A program made the translations under genes and the position numbers. From assembly GCA_002422995.1 (NCBI GenBank), contig DIUK01000135.1, forward strand, positions 8,341-21,020: DNA of 12,680 bases, written 5' to 3'. This document shows, piece by piece, positions 1-6,620 of this stretch. Source of the stretch: Rhodocyclaceae bacterium UBA6160. GTDB taxonomy: Bacteria; Pseudomonadota; Gammaproteobacteria; Burkholderiales; Rhodocyclaceae. The notes under the pieces are model-generated. The model was given only the letters and a program-made list of their open reading frames with translations. It ran no database searches and was not told where the DNA came from. How positions within the stretch are numbered: position 1 is the stretch's first letter; the number at the start of each line of letters is the position of its first letter.

Positions 1-16
1 TGCCGCTAAACTACGC

Positions 17-1048
17 ATGATGAATAATGCCTCGCAAGAAATTCCGGCGGATTATAGCCCAAGCAAAACCGTGACCTCACTGCCCGCGACACTGGCAATC
101 CCCCATGACTATGCCGGCATGCGCTTTGACGCCGCCCTGGCCAAGCTCTATCCTGACCATTCGCGCAGCCGTTTGCAGGAATGGCTGAAAGCCGGCCTGA
201 TACAGCTGGACGGCAAGCTTGCCGCAGGTAAGAGCCATGTGCTGGGTGGCGAGCGGATAGACTTCGCAGCAAACCTAAACGGCATGTTGCAAACACACGA
301 CGATGCTGCCGAAGACATTGCGCTGGCTATCGTGTTTGAAGACGATGCGCTGATCGTGATCGACAAACCGGCCGGACTGGTAGTGCATCCGGGCAATGGC
401 AATGCCAGCGGCACTTTGCTCAACGCCTTGCTGCACCATGCGCCGCAACTGGCAGAAATTCCGCGGGCAGGCATTGTTCACCGCCTGGACAAAGACACCA
501 GCGGCTTGCTGGTGGTGGCCAAAACACTCACCGTACAAACCGATCTGGTACGCCAGCTGCAGGCGCGCACCGTGCATCGCCATTATCTTGCCTTAGTGCT
601 GGGCGTGATCGAACACGGCGGCACGATCGATGCGCCGCTAGGCCGCCATCCCGTACACCGCACCAAAATGGCCGTGGTGCGCAGCGGGGGGAGAGAAGCA
701 CGAACCCATTATCTGGTGCGCGAACGCTTCGCCAAAACCACGCTGCTGGAATGCCAGCTGGAAACCGGACGTACACATCAGATTCGCGTGCACTTCGCTT
801 CACGCGGGAACCCGCTGGCGGGCGATCCAGTCTATGGCAAAACGTGCAGTGGTGATGCAAGAATCGACACTTTCAAACGGCAAGCTTTGCATGCCTGGCG
901 TTTGGCGCTGGTACATCCTGTCAGTAAACGCGATGTGTCATGGGAGTCGCCCTTGCCGGATGATTTTGCGCAGCTGCTGGAAGATCTTCGAGGAGATGCT
1001 AGTGGACAACTCAGTGGAAAATCCGATGGAGAAATCCGGCATAAGTAA
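17..1048 (+). CDS. rluD: Ribosomal large subunit pseudouridine synthase D (RluD family)
   Basis: Isomerises uridines to pseudouridine in the helix 69 loop of 23S rRNA (family knowledge: positions 1911/1915/1917 in E. coli). An S4-like RNA-binding domain is visible at about residues 31-85 (MRFDAALAKLYPDHSRSRLQ). The RluA/RluD catalytic motif HRLDKDTSGLL begins at residue 155, with the catalytic Asp at 158. Later motifs GRTHQIRVHFA and GDPVYGK are also typical. The length of 343 aa is normal to slightly long, the excess being at the N-terminus. The start is uncertain: only 16 bases precede the ATG, a second ATG follows at 20, and the frame is open to the window edge. No ribosome binding site can be judged. 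It is the first gene of a dense + strand run and overlaps the start of pgeF. Confidence 0.93.
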   Translation: MMNNASQEIPADYSPSKTVTSLPATLAIPHDYAGMRFDAALAKLYPDHSRSRLQEWLKAGLIQLDGKLAAGKSHVLGGERIDFAANLNGMLQTHDDAAEDIALAIVFEDDALIVIDKPAGLVVHPGNGNASGTLLNALLHHAPQLAEIPRAGIVHRLDKDTSGLLVVAKTLTVQTDLVRQLQARTVHRHYLALVLGVIEHGGTIDAPLGRHPVHRTKMAVVRSGGREARTHYLVRERFAKTTLLECQLETGRTHQIRVHFASRGNPLAGDPVYGKTCSGDARIDTFKRQALHAWRLALVHPVSKRDVSWESPLPDDFAQLLEDLRGDASGQLSGKSDGEIRHK

Positions 1049-1775
1049 TCTGCTCATCCCCAACTGGCCCGCCCCTGCCGGGGTGCAAGCACTGGTTACC
1101 ACACGCGAGCATGGCGCTAGCATGGGTCCGTGGGCGAGTTTCAATCTGGCCTCGCACGTGGGCGATGATCTCGCTGCGGTGACGGCCAATCGCGCGCAGT
1201 TGCGGCAAAGCATGCCGTCCGAGCCGCCCTGGCTGACGCAAGTCCATGGCACGCTGTGCGTGGATGCAGCGCAAGTGCGGTCTGGCGTCGAGGCGGATGC
1301 CAGCTTCACGCGCCAGCGTGGTGTCGTCTGCGCCGTACTCACGGCCGACTGCCTGCCGGTGCTGCTGTGCGACGACAACGCTAGCGTGGTTGCAGCCATA
1401 CATGCGGGCTGGCGCGGGCTGGCCGATGGTGTGATCGAAGCCAGCGTGGCGGCAATGGCTGTCCCCGGGGAACGACTCATGGCATGGCTCGGCCCGGCGA
1501 TTGGCCCAGCAGCATTTGAAGTCGGCGCAGAGGTGCGTGATGCTTTCCTTATGCATGATAGACAAGCAGCGCAAGCCTTCACACCGATCGCGAAAAAAAA
1601 ATGGTTGTGCGACATTTATCTTTTAGCCCGTCAGCGCCTTCAGGCATTGAATATTCGCCGCATCACCAGCGCCGAGTTTCCTGGCTATTGCACAGTCCGC
1701 GACATCGACTGCTTCTACTCCTTCCGTCGTGATGGCGTCACAGGCCGCATGGCCAGTTGCATCTGGCTGGAATAA
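1002..1775 (+). CDS. pgeF: Purine nucleoside phosphorylase / laccase-domain protein YfiH (PgeF)
   Basis: Multicopper 'polyphenol oxidase' DUF152/YfiH family. Members act as purine nucleoside phosphorylases/adenosine deaminases, and E. coli YfiH also has a peptidoglycan-editing role. The signature parts are present: LLIPNWPAPAGV near the N-terminus, TQVHG, LTADCLPVLLCD, HAGWRGLADGVIE and GPAIGPAAFEVG. The His-Cys-His metal ligands fall in VHG, TADC and HAGW. Start choice: GTG 1002 has AGGAG at 991-995 with 6-base spacing and gives 257 aa. ATG 1026 (249 aa) fits the usual N-terminus more closely but has a weak binding site. ATG 996 abuts the AGGAG and is unlikely. The open frame back to 834 lies inside rluD and is not used. 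It overlaps rluD by 47 bases, so translational coupling is likely; rluD-pgeF is a common neighbour pair. Confidence 0.9.
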   Translation: MDNSVENPMEKSGISNLLIPNWPAPAGVQALVTTREHGASMGPWASFNLASHVGDDLAAVTANRAQLRQSMPSEPPWLTQVHGTLCVDAAQVRSGVEADASFTRQRGVVCAVLTADCLPVLLCDDNASVVAAIHAGWRGLADGVIEASVAAMAVPGERLMAWLGPAIGPAAFEVGAEVRDAFLMHDRQAAQAFTPIAKKKWLCDIYLLARQRLQALNIRRITSAEFPGYCTVRDIDCFYSFRRDGVTGRMASCIWLE

Positions 1776-1783
1776 CTCGTGCC

Positions 1784-2800
1784 ATGTCCGCCGCAATTCC
1801 CTTTGCCGGCCTCACGCCGGAATGCATTCTTGATGCGCTGGAAAGCGTCGGCTTCCGCTGTGATGGCGGACTCATGGCGCTCAACAGTTATGAAAATCGC
1901 GTCTGGCAGATCAGCATTGAAGACAGCGCGCCACTGATTGCCAAGTTTTACCGGCCGGGGCGCTGGTCTGACGCGCAAATTGCGGAAGAACACGCCTTTG
2001 TTGGCGCCATGCAGACAGCCGAACTGCCCGTTGTCGCGCCCTTGGTCATTGATGGGCAAACCCTGTTCACGCATGCCGAAGCTAAAACGGATGCCATTTT
2101 TCGCTTCGCGGTGTACCCTCGCCAAGCCGGTCGCGCGCCGGAATTTGATAACCCGCAAGTGCTGCAATGGATGGGCCGCTTGATGGCGCGCATCCATCTG
2201 GTCGGCGAGTGCGAGCCATTTATTCACCGCGAAACGCTCGATGTGCAAAGCTTCGGCATCGAGCCGCGCAACTGGCTGCTGGACAACCAAACGTTACCAC
2301 CAGAGCTGGAATCGGTCTGGCAAGGCGTTGCTGATCAGGCGCTCGAAGGTGTGCATTATTGCTTTGCTCGCGCCGGGCAGGTACAGCAGCTACGCCTGCA
2401 TGGTGATTGCCATGCAGGCAATGTCTTGTGGACGCCCGGCGAACTGGATGAACAAGGCGGCCCTCACTTTGTCGACTTCGATGACGCCCGTATGGGCCCG
2501 GCGATACAGGATTTATGGATGCTGCTCTCAGGCGATGCCAGCGACATGGGGCAGCAGTTCCGGCATGTGCTGACCGGCTATGAAATGTTCCGCGAATTCG
2601 ATGACCGCGAACTGCATCTGATCGAAGCCCTGCGCACGTTACGCCTGCTGCATCACTCCGCATGGCTTGCTCGGCGCTGGGATGATCCAGCATTTCCAGC
2701 CGCCTTCCCGTGGTTTGCGACCAACCGATATTGGGAAGCGCGTATTCTCGAACTGCGCGAACAAATCGCCCGTATGCAAGAGCCTGCAATTCTTATGTAA
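1784..2800 (+). CDS. srkA: Stress response serine/threonine kinase (SrkA/YihE/RdoA)
   Basis: Cytoplasmic protein kinase of the choline-kinase/APH fold. In E. coli SrkA phosphorylates Ser/Thr and counters stress-induced death through the MazEF axis (family knowledge). Visible elements are an N-lobe with the lysine motif LIAKFYRPGRW (K54), the catalytic loop HGDCHAGNVLW (H206, D208, N213), and the metal-binding FVDFDDARMGPAIQDLW (D231). The D208-D231 spacing is longer than in E. coli SrkA by a short insertion (about residues 218-226). At 338 aa it is close to the usual 325-330. ATG 1784 was chosen because MSAAIPFAGLTPE matches the family N-terminus. The upstream ATG 1757 would overlap pgeF. It starts 8 bases after the pgeF stop and has only a weak GGAA upstream, so it probably relies on read-through translation. 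Confidence 0.92.
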   Translation: MSAAIPFAGLTPECILDALESVGFRCDGGLMALNSYENRVWQISIEDSAPLIAKFYRPGRWSDAQIAEEHAFVGAMQTAELPVVAPLVIDGQTLFTHAEAKTDAIFRFAVYPRQAGRAPEFDNPQVLQWMGRLMARIHLVGECEPFIHRETLDVQSFGIEPRNWLLDNQTLPPELESVWQGVADQALEGVHYCFARAGQVQQLRLHGDCHAGNVLWTPGELDEQGGPHFVDFDDARMGPAIQDLWMLLSGDASDMGQQFRHVLTGYEMFREFDDRELHLIEALRTLRLLHHSAWLARRWDDPAFPAAFPWFATNRYWEARILELREQIARMQEPAILM

Positions 2801-2816
2801 CGAAAGGAAACGACTC

Positions 2817-3674
2817 ATGCGTGAAGGTTTTGTCAGATGTTTGAGTAGTGAAGGATTTCACCGTATGGCTTTTGTTGAATGGGGAGAGCGAAACAACCCG
2901 CATGTCCTCATTTGCGTGCATGGCTTAACGCGCAATGCACGGGATTTTGATTTCATTGCTCAGGCAATGGCGGATCGCTATCGTGTGATTTGTCCGGATA
3001 TTGTGGGTCGTGGGAAAAGCGACTGGCTCAAAAACAAAGCGCTGTATGTGACCCCGCAATATTGCGCGGATATTGCCACCTTACTGGCATCACTCGCAGT
3101 GGATACAGTCGATTGGCTTGGAACATCGATGGGTGGGCTGATCGGCATGGCAATCGCTGCCCTGCCAGGCAACCCGATTCGTCGTCTGGTGTTGAATGAT
3201 GTCGGGCCGGTCATCACCGCCGCATCACTTGCGCGCATTGGCAACTATCTCGGTTCGCCGCCACGGTTTGACAGTCTTGAGGATGCAGAAAACTATATCC
3301 GCTTGGTTTCAGCTTCCTTTGGCCCGCTCACGAATGCTCAATGGCGGCATTTAACAATCCATTCGGTACGTCAGGCTGTCGATGGAAAATTCGAGTTTCG
3401 TTATGACCCGGGGATCGCCAAGGCATACCAGCAGGGTCAGATGATGAATGGTGGTCGAGATGTTGAGCTATGGCCGTTGTATGACGCTATCCATTGTCCG
3501 ACTCTGCTTTTGCGCGGAGAGCAATCCGATCTGCTCACCCATGCCACAGCACAGGCCATGACCCAGCGCGGCCCTCATGCGCGGTTGCTAGAAATCCCCG
3601 GCGTAGGTCATGCCCCCATGCTAATGGACGATGCCCAGATCGCACCCATCAGAGCGTTTCTTCTGGAAAACTAG
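2817..3674 (+). CDS. Alpha/beta hydrolase
   Basis: A 285-aa alpha/beta-hydrolase-fold enzyme; the substrate is unknown. The catalytic set is complete: oxyanion-hole HG in VCVHG-type context (residues 35-36), nucleophile elbow GTSMGG with S104, acid D238 in LLRGEQSDLL, and H265 in GVGHAPML. There is no signal peptide, so it is probably cytoplasmic. ATG 2817 is well supported by AAGGA at 2804-2808 with 8-base spacing, 16 bases after the srkA stop. Its base composition is lower in G+C than pgeF: I counted 28/60 in row 2941-3000 against 41/60 in row 1321-1380. It sits on the edge of the catabolic block but faces away from it. It could be an ordinary housekeeping esterase or a hydrolase recruited to amide/ester breakdown; nothing visible decides this. 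Confidence 0.85.
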   Translation: MREGFVRCLSSEGFHRMAFVEWGERNNPHVLICVHGLTRNARDFDFIAQAMADRYRVICPDIVGRGKSDWLKNKALYVTPQYCADIATLLASLAVDTVDWLGTSMGGLIGMAIAALPGNPIRRLVLNDVGPVITAASLARIGNYLGSPPRFDSLEDAENYIRLVSASFGPLTNAQWRHLTIHSVRQAVDGKFEFRYDPGIAKAYQQGQMMNGGRDVELWPLYDAIHCPTLLLRGEQSDLLTHATAQAMTQRGPHARLLEIPGVGHAPMLMDDAQIAPIRAFLLEN

Positions 3675-3752
3675 TTTTCAAGACGCCGGGCAACAACCTT
3701 TTCCAACTTGTTGGGCAAGTATTTTTGAGGATCCCATTTTTCGACATCATGC
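3675..3752. terminator. Convergent 3' region with weak hairpins
   Basis: This short gap lies between the converging hydrolase (+) and barrel gene (-). CAACAA (3691-3696) can pair with TTGTTG (3708-3713), and a T-run follows at 3722-3726, 8 bases after the stem. CATGCT (3748-3753) pairs with AGCATG (3759-3764) across the stop codon of the barrel gene. Both are weak as intrinsic terminators. A perfect 14-base palindrome spans the hydrolase stop (3666-3679), a length expected about once by chance in a window this size. Confidence 0.25.
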
Positions 3753-4712
3753 TCAGAAAGCATGGGTATAACGCAGGGACAACCGATCACCTGATGTGCG
3801 GTTTCTGACGCCGGATTCTTTGTAATAACTGGCAAACACATGGTCTTTGCTGGTCATGTGCCAAAGCAGGCCGGGCCCAATGCCGAAAGCGCGTTCGCGT
3901 GTATTGGCAACATCCTGCCCATTCATCTGGGTATCGGTCGTTTGTTTGAGAAAGTAACCATTAATACCCAAACGCAATTTACCTGGCAGCACTTCATATT
4001 CTGTTGCAAAATTGAAATGAAAAGCTTGACCGGGGCGCACATCCTTTGCGCCACGAGCCACCCAGCCAGGGTTGGGGTCAGTGTTTTTACCATTCCACAA
4101 ATAAAAAATACGGGTTGATGCCGTCCACCGTGGTGTAAAGAAGATCGTGCCCGACCAATAGGGATTAAAAGTCCAGTGATTGCTGCCAGGATTGAGTGTT
4201 TTGTGGGCATCATATTCCCCCGTCGGGATAGTGCCCGAAATTTCCAGCCGATGGACAAATCGCGGACCATTAGGCCCCATGTAAGGCCCCCACTGGATCA
4301 GCGGCCCAAAAGCAAAATCTCCCAAGCCATTTTTGCCGGTTTCAGGAAATGGACCCGGCGCACCATAACTGGTTTCCAGAGCAACGGCTGGCAGCACGGC
4401 TGTTGCACCAAATTTCCCACCCAGCATATCGATGTTGCTCACCCAGACGATCTGCGACAAGCTGACAGTGGCATTGACTTCAGGCGAAGGCAACGGCAGA
4501 TCATGGCCATCGGCATCTTTAAAATGTGTTGCGTGATAAAACTGCACAAACTGGTTGAAATACCAGCCAGGCCCACCGGGAGGGCCGCCATCGACAAAAC
4601 TCGTAAACCCGAGGTTGATGGGTGGCAAGTCATACGCTGCTGCACTAGGTGCTTTTGCCAGCATCGTCAGTGTTAAAAGCGAAGCAACTAGAAATTGAGT
4701 TGAGTTTTTCAT
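3753..4712 (-). CDS. Outer-membrane beta-barrel, phenol-degradation MetA/SphA-type transporter
   Basis: A 319-aa protein with a signal peptide (positively charged MKN, hydrophobic VASLLTLTMLA, likely cleavage after APSAAA near residue 26). The mature part shows alternating polar/aromatic strands and ends in aromatic Phe (LRYTHAF), as expected of a BamA-inserted barrel. Segments such as GLGDFAFGPLIQWG, FVHRLEISGTIPTGEYD and NHWTFNPYWSGTIFFTP match the 'phenol degradation MetA-pathway' / SphA family. Members are encoded in many aromatic-degradation clusters and are presumed to pass hydrophobic substrates. It lies 72 bases downstream of the flavin monooxygenase on the same strand, so it probably shares its transcript. 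An AT-rich stretch before the ATG (TATAAC on the - strand near 4730) could also be its own weak promoter. No clear Shine-Dalgarno is visible. The family call is by eye. Confidence 0.8.
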   Translation of the reverse strand: MKNSTQFLVASLLTLTMLAKAPSAAAYDLPPINLGFTSFVDGGPPGGPGWYFNQFVQFYHATHFKDADGHDLPLPSPEVNATVSLSQIVWVSNIDMLGGKFGATAVLPAVALETSYGAPGPFPETGKNGLGDFAFGPLIQWGPYMGPNGPRFVHRLEISGTIPTGEYDAHKTLNPGSNHWTFNPYWSGTIFFTPRWTASTRIFYLWNGKNTDPNPGWVARGAKDVRPGQAFHFNFATEYEVLPGKLRLGINGYFLKQTTDTQMNGQDVANTRERAFGIGPGLLWHMTSKDHVFASYYKESGVRNRTSGDRLSLRYTHAF

Positions 4713-4784
4713 CGATCGAATGTTTAGTTATATAACAATTTGAAATATTGGAAGTTTTTAGTGATCCCGCAATCTGCGCAATCG

Positions 4785-5972
4785 CTAGTACAGCACGGAA
4801 TCCGGGGGAAGTCCCAGTAGATTTTTGCCATAATTACGCATACTGGTTTCATAGTTCAAGGCAATATGCTGCCCCATCATGTACATGTCGCGATAAAAGC
4901 GCTGTAAAGGCTCATGCTCATAGCTTGCACCCGCACCAGCAAAATCCATGATGGCTTGACTCGCTTGCCGTGAGCGTTTGGAAACAATGGCTCGCCACGC
5001 AAAGAGCCGCATGCGGTCATCATTATTCAGTGTTAGTCGCCCCGCCGCTGCTTCATCAAGCTCAGCAGCGTAACGCTTGAGCAAGCCATCGGCCATCTCG
5101 ATGTCGACGGTAGTTTCAGCCAATGCCGTTTGTGACAGGGTAAAGTCAGCCTGACGCTGTCCTGAAAAAACAGGAATACGTGATTTGGCGCGGGCTTTGA
5201 AGCGATCGAGCATACCTTGCGCGCCACCCAGCCCTGGCGCAACCAATGCTAAGGCCAGCGCAGGTACAAAAGGAATTTGGTATAGCCCGCCTGGATTGAC
5301 CGCCTGGCCTGGGTATTGATTTGATTGCATGCAGCGGCCGAGCCTAAAAATGCGATGCGTAGGCACCAAGGCGTCCTTGACTTCCACACTGACTGAGCTT
5401 GAACCACGCAACCCCATGGTGTACCAGTCATCAATCACCGTGTAATCACCTTCTGGCAAAAAAAGCATCATGTATTCAGGCTCGGCGCCTTCCTCAAAAA
5501 CGCCAATGGCACCCACGGCAACCCATTGAGCAAACGGGGTACCCGAAAGCCAGGCCCAGCGGCCCGATAGTCTCAGCCCGCCCTTCGCAATCTCGGTTTT
5601 TCCCGCAGGCATGAAGGAATCGGTAAAGATGGTTTCCGGATCTTTTCCCCAAAGTTCTTCTTGCAGTTCAGGGCTGACCAGGCCACCCCAATAGTGGTGG
5701 ATGCTTAAAATCCCGGATACCCAGGCAGTGGAAAGATCATAGCAACCAATACGCTTGATCACTTCGGCGTAATGGGCAAAGGGTGTTTCATAACCGCCAA
5801 AACGCACTGGCTGGAGCATTTTGATAAGACCAGATTCCAGCAAAGCATGGCCTACTTCGGGATGCAAACGGCGAGCAGTTTCGGTTTCACGAGCATATTT
5901 TTCACCCAGCGCGCCAATGGCATCTGCCTTGGTCAGCAGGTCTTTTAGCGTAGGGGATTTATCTGTAGCCAT
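4785..5972 (-). CDS. Flavin-dependent monooxygenase, group D (acyl-CoA dehydrogenase fold; HsaA/DszC/IacA-like)
   Basis: A 395-aa protein built like acyl-CoA dehydrogenases: an N-terminal helical domain (1-120), a middle beta domain with GRWAWLSGTPFAQW (137-150) and WYTMGLRGSSSVSVEVKDALVP (183-204), and a C-terminal four-helix domain ending with PLQRFYRDMYMMGQH (355-369). The glycine-rich MGLRG...V.V.D..VP segment and the QR..RD motif are typical of the two-component flavin monooxygenases (HsaA, HpaB-C2 type, DszC, indole/IAA oxygenases). The YEGT-type active-site segment of true acyl-CoA dehydrogenases is absent. Such enzymes hydroxylate aromatic rings or heteroatoms with FMNH2/FADH2 supplied by a separate flavin reductase, and none is encoded here. 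The start at 5972 has AGGAGT at 5978-5983 with 5-base spacing. It is transcribed divergently from the dioxygenase operon and probably together with the barrel gene. The substrate is unknown; an aromatic amine, indole or phenol is plausible. Confidence 0.85.
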   Translation of the reverse strand: MATDKSPTLKDLLTKADAIGALGEKYARETETARRLHPEVGHALLESGLIKMLQPVRFGGYETPFAHYAEVIKRIGCYDLSTAWVSGILSIHHYWGGLVSPELQEELWGKDPETIFTDSFMPAGKTEIAKGGLRLSGRWAWLSGTPFAQWVAVGAIGVFEEGAEPEYMMLFLPEGDYTVIDDWYTMGLRGSSSVSVEVKDALVPTHRIFRLGRCMQSNQYPGQAVNPGGLYQIPFVPALALALVAPGLGGAQGMLDRFKARAKSRIPVFSGQRQADFTLSQTALAETTVDIEMADGLLKRYAAELDEAAAGRLTLNNDDRMRLFAWRAIVSKRSRQASQAIMDFAGAGASYEHEPLQRFYRDMYMMGQHIALNYETSMRNYGKNLLGLPPDSVLY

Positions 5973-5992
5973 GCATTACTCCTTATTATTAT

Positions 5993-6013
5993 GGGCATCT
6001 CCATAAATTGCCC
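5993..6013. promoter_or_regulatory. Inverted repeat upstream of the flavin monooxygenase (possible operator)
   Basis: GGGCA (5993-5997) and TGCCC (6009-6013) form a 5-base inverted repeat with an 11-base spacer, about 20-40 bases before the start codon of the - strand monooxygenase. The position suits an operator or leader stem. The arms are short enough to arise by chance, and no regulator gene is in the window. Confidence 0.25.
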
Positions 6014-6072
6014 TAAAAAGATCATACCATCCGTCATCCCACTGATGGGGTGACACGTGAAATCCAAATGCC

Positions 6073-6289
6073 ATGACGAACAAGCGACGAGCGAAGAAGC
6101 AAGTAAGGCAACCCGGATTTTTTGACTTAGCCTAACCGAACGGACAGACCAGCTGCCCGAGATGGGCGGCCCGCTGGCTGGAATGAATGCCCCGATTGAC
6201 GGGGAAGCCTTTCGCCAGACCGGATCGAAAACCCGCTGGCCCGGAAAGACACCGATGCCTGCTGGACGACAAAGAACAAAAGCAGTCGA
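6073..6289 (+). pseudogene. Decayed, internally deleted IS5-family transposase fragment
   Basis: Three short stretches in different + strand frames follow the order of one IS5-type transposase subgroup. Frame 1 (6073-6132) reads MTNKRRAKKQ...PGFFDLA and then a stop. Another frame (6135-6221) reads TERTDQLPEMGGPLAGMNAP followed by IDGEAFRQT, which matches the N-terminal GDPL..LN..IDWEAFR pattern. A third frame (6218-6289) reads DRIENPLARKDTDACWTTKN, matching the mid-protein P..W..NP.K.RQKDTDARWTKKN pattern. The N-terminal and middle parts abut near 6218, so about 140 residues are missing between them. Nothing of the GYKNH region or the C-terminus is recognisable, and terminal inverted repeats were not found. 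The match is from memory of family consensus, not an alignment. The right boundary is uncertain and the remnant may reach about 6470. Confidence 0.55.
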
Positions 6290-6510
6290 CGGGGCGAGCG
6301 CGAGTGGCGCAGGTGTTGGGTGCAGTGGCTCAAACGCGATGCGAGAATGACAGGATAGGTGCGCCCACAATAGAGGAGACAATGCGGCGAAAAGCAGCAG
6401 GAAACACGCGGCTTGGGGGCTTTGAATCAGCCCGTATGCGTAGAAGAACAATTGGGTAGAGACATTCTGGCGAAATATCGGAATAGGGAATCATCGGCGC
6501 AATAAAATTA

Positions 6511-6539
6511 ATTTTTAGAGATTTCCATTAAACTATAAC
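6511..6539 (+). promoter_or_regulatory. Candidate sigma-70-type promoter of the dioxygenase operon
   Basis: TATAAC at 6534-6539 lies in a strongly AT-rich stretch (6500-6542) and would serve as a -10 box. The -35 position, 17 bases upstream, is only ATTTTT, a poor match. If used, transcription would begin near 6546 and give a leader of about 75 bases containing the hairpin at 6555-6584. An activator-dependent promoter would be consistent with the weak -35. Confidence 0.25.
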
Positions 6540-6554
6540 AACACATCCTGAACG

Positions 6555-6587
6555 AAGCCCCGAGTCTGCTCGGGATACTGGCTTTTT
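6555..6587 (+). terminator. Terminator-like hairpin in the dioxygenase leader
   Basis: CCGAG (6560-6564) pairs with CTCGG (6569-6573) around a TCTG loop. After a 6-base bulge (6574-6579) on the 3' side, AAGCC (6555-6559) pairs with GGCTT (6580-6584). The T-run 6583-6587 follows directly. It ends 33 bases before the dioxygenase ATG. It could stop transcripts arriving from the IS remnant, or act as an attenuator if the promoter lies upstream of it. Confidence 0.5.
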
Positions 6588-6620
6588 AAATAACTACAAC
6601 CTGATTGAGGATTCTTAAAT

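Larger units (their letters stand above)
5973..6620. other. 648-bp divergent intergenic region
   Basis: It separates the - strand monooxygenase from the + strand dioxygenase operon. Left to right it holds the monooxygenase ribosome binding site and the 5993-6013 inverted repeat, the IS5-type remnant (about 6073-6289), a stretch (6290-6480) with no recognisable content, then AT-rich DNA with a promoter candidate and a leader hairpin. The open frames in it (5945-6451 on the - strand; 6162-6350 and 6187-6459 on the + strand) have no ribosome binding sites or protein-like features and appear to be shadows of the IS remnant. Confidence 0.7.

Noticed and set aside
938..1615. Long - strand open frames opposite pgeF
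   Set aside because: They are low-complexity antisense readings of a well-supported gene with all YfiH motifs on the + strand.
4785..5972. A true acyl-CoA dehydrogenase of fatty-acid oxidation
   Set aside because: The C-terminal segment has PLQRFYRD in place of the YEGT-type active-site region, and the context is aromatic oxygenation, so a flavin monooxygenase fits better.
5945..6451. 168-aa open frame on the - strand overlapping the start of the flavin monooxygenase
   Set aside because: It has no ribosome binding site and no protein-like composition. It overlaps a certain gene at its 3' end and reads antisense to the IS5-type remnant.
6162..6459. Two small + strand open frames (6162-6350, 6187-6459)
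   Set aside because: They are arbitrary readings of the decayed transposase region. Only short segments of the first carry the IS5-like match, and no ribosome binding site precedes either.
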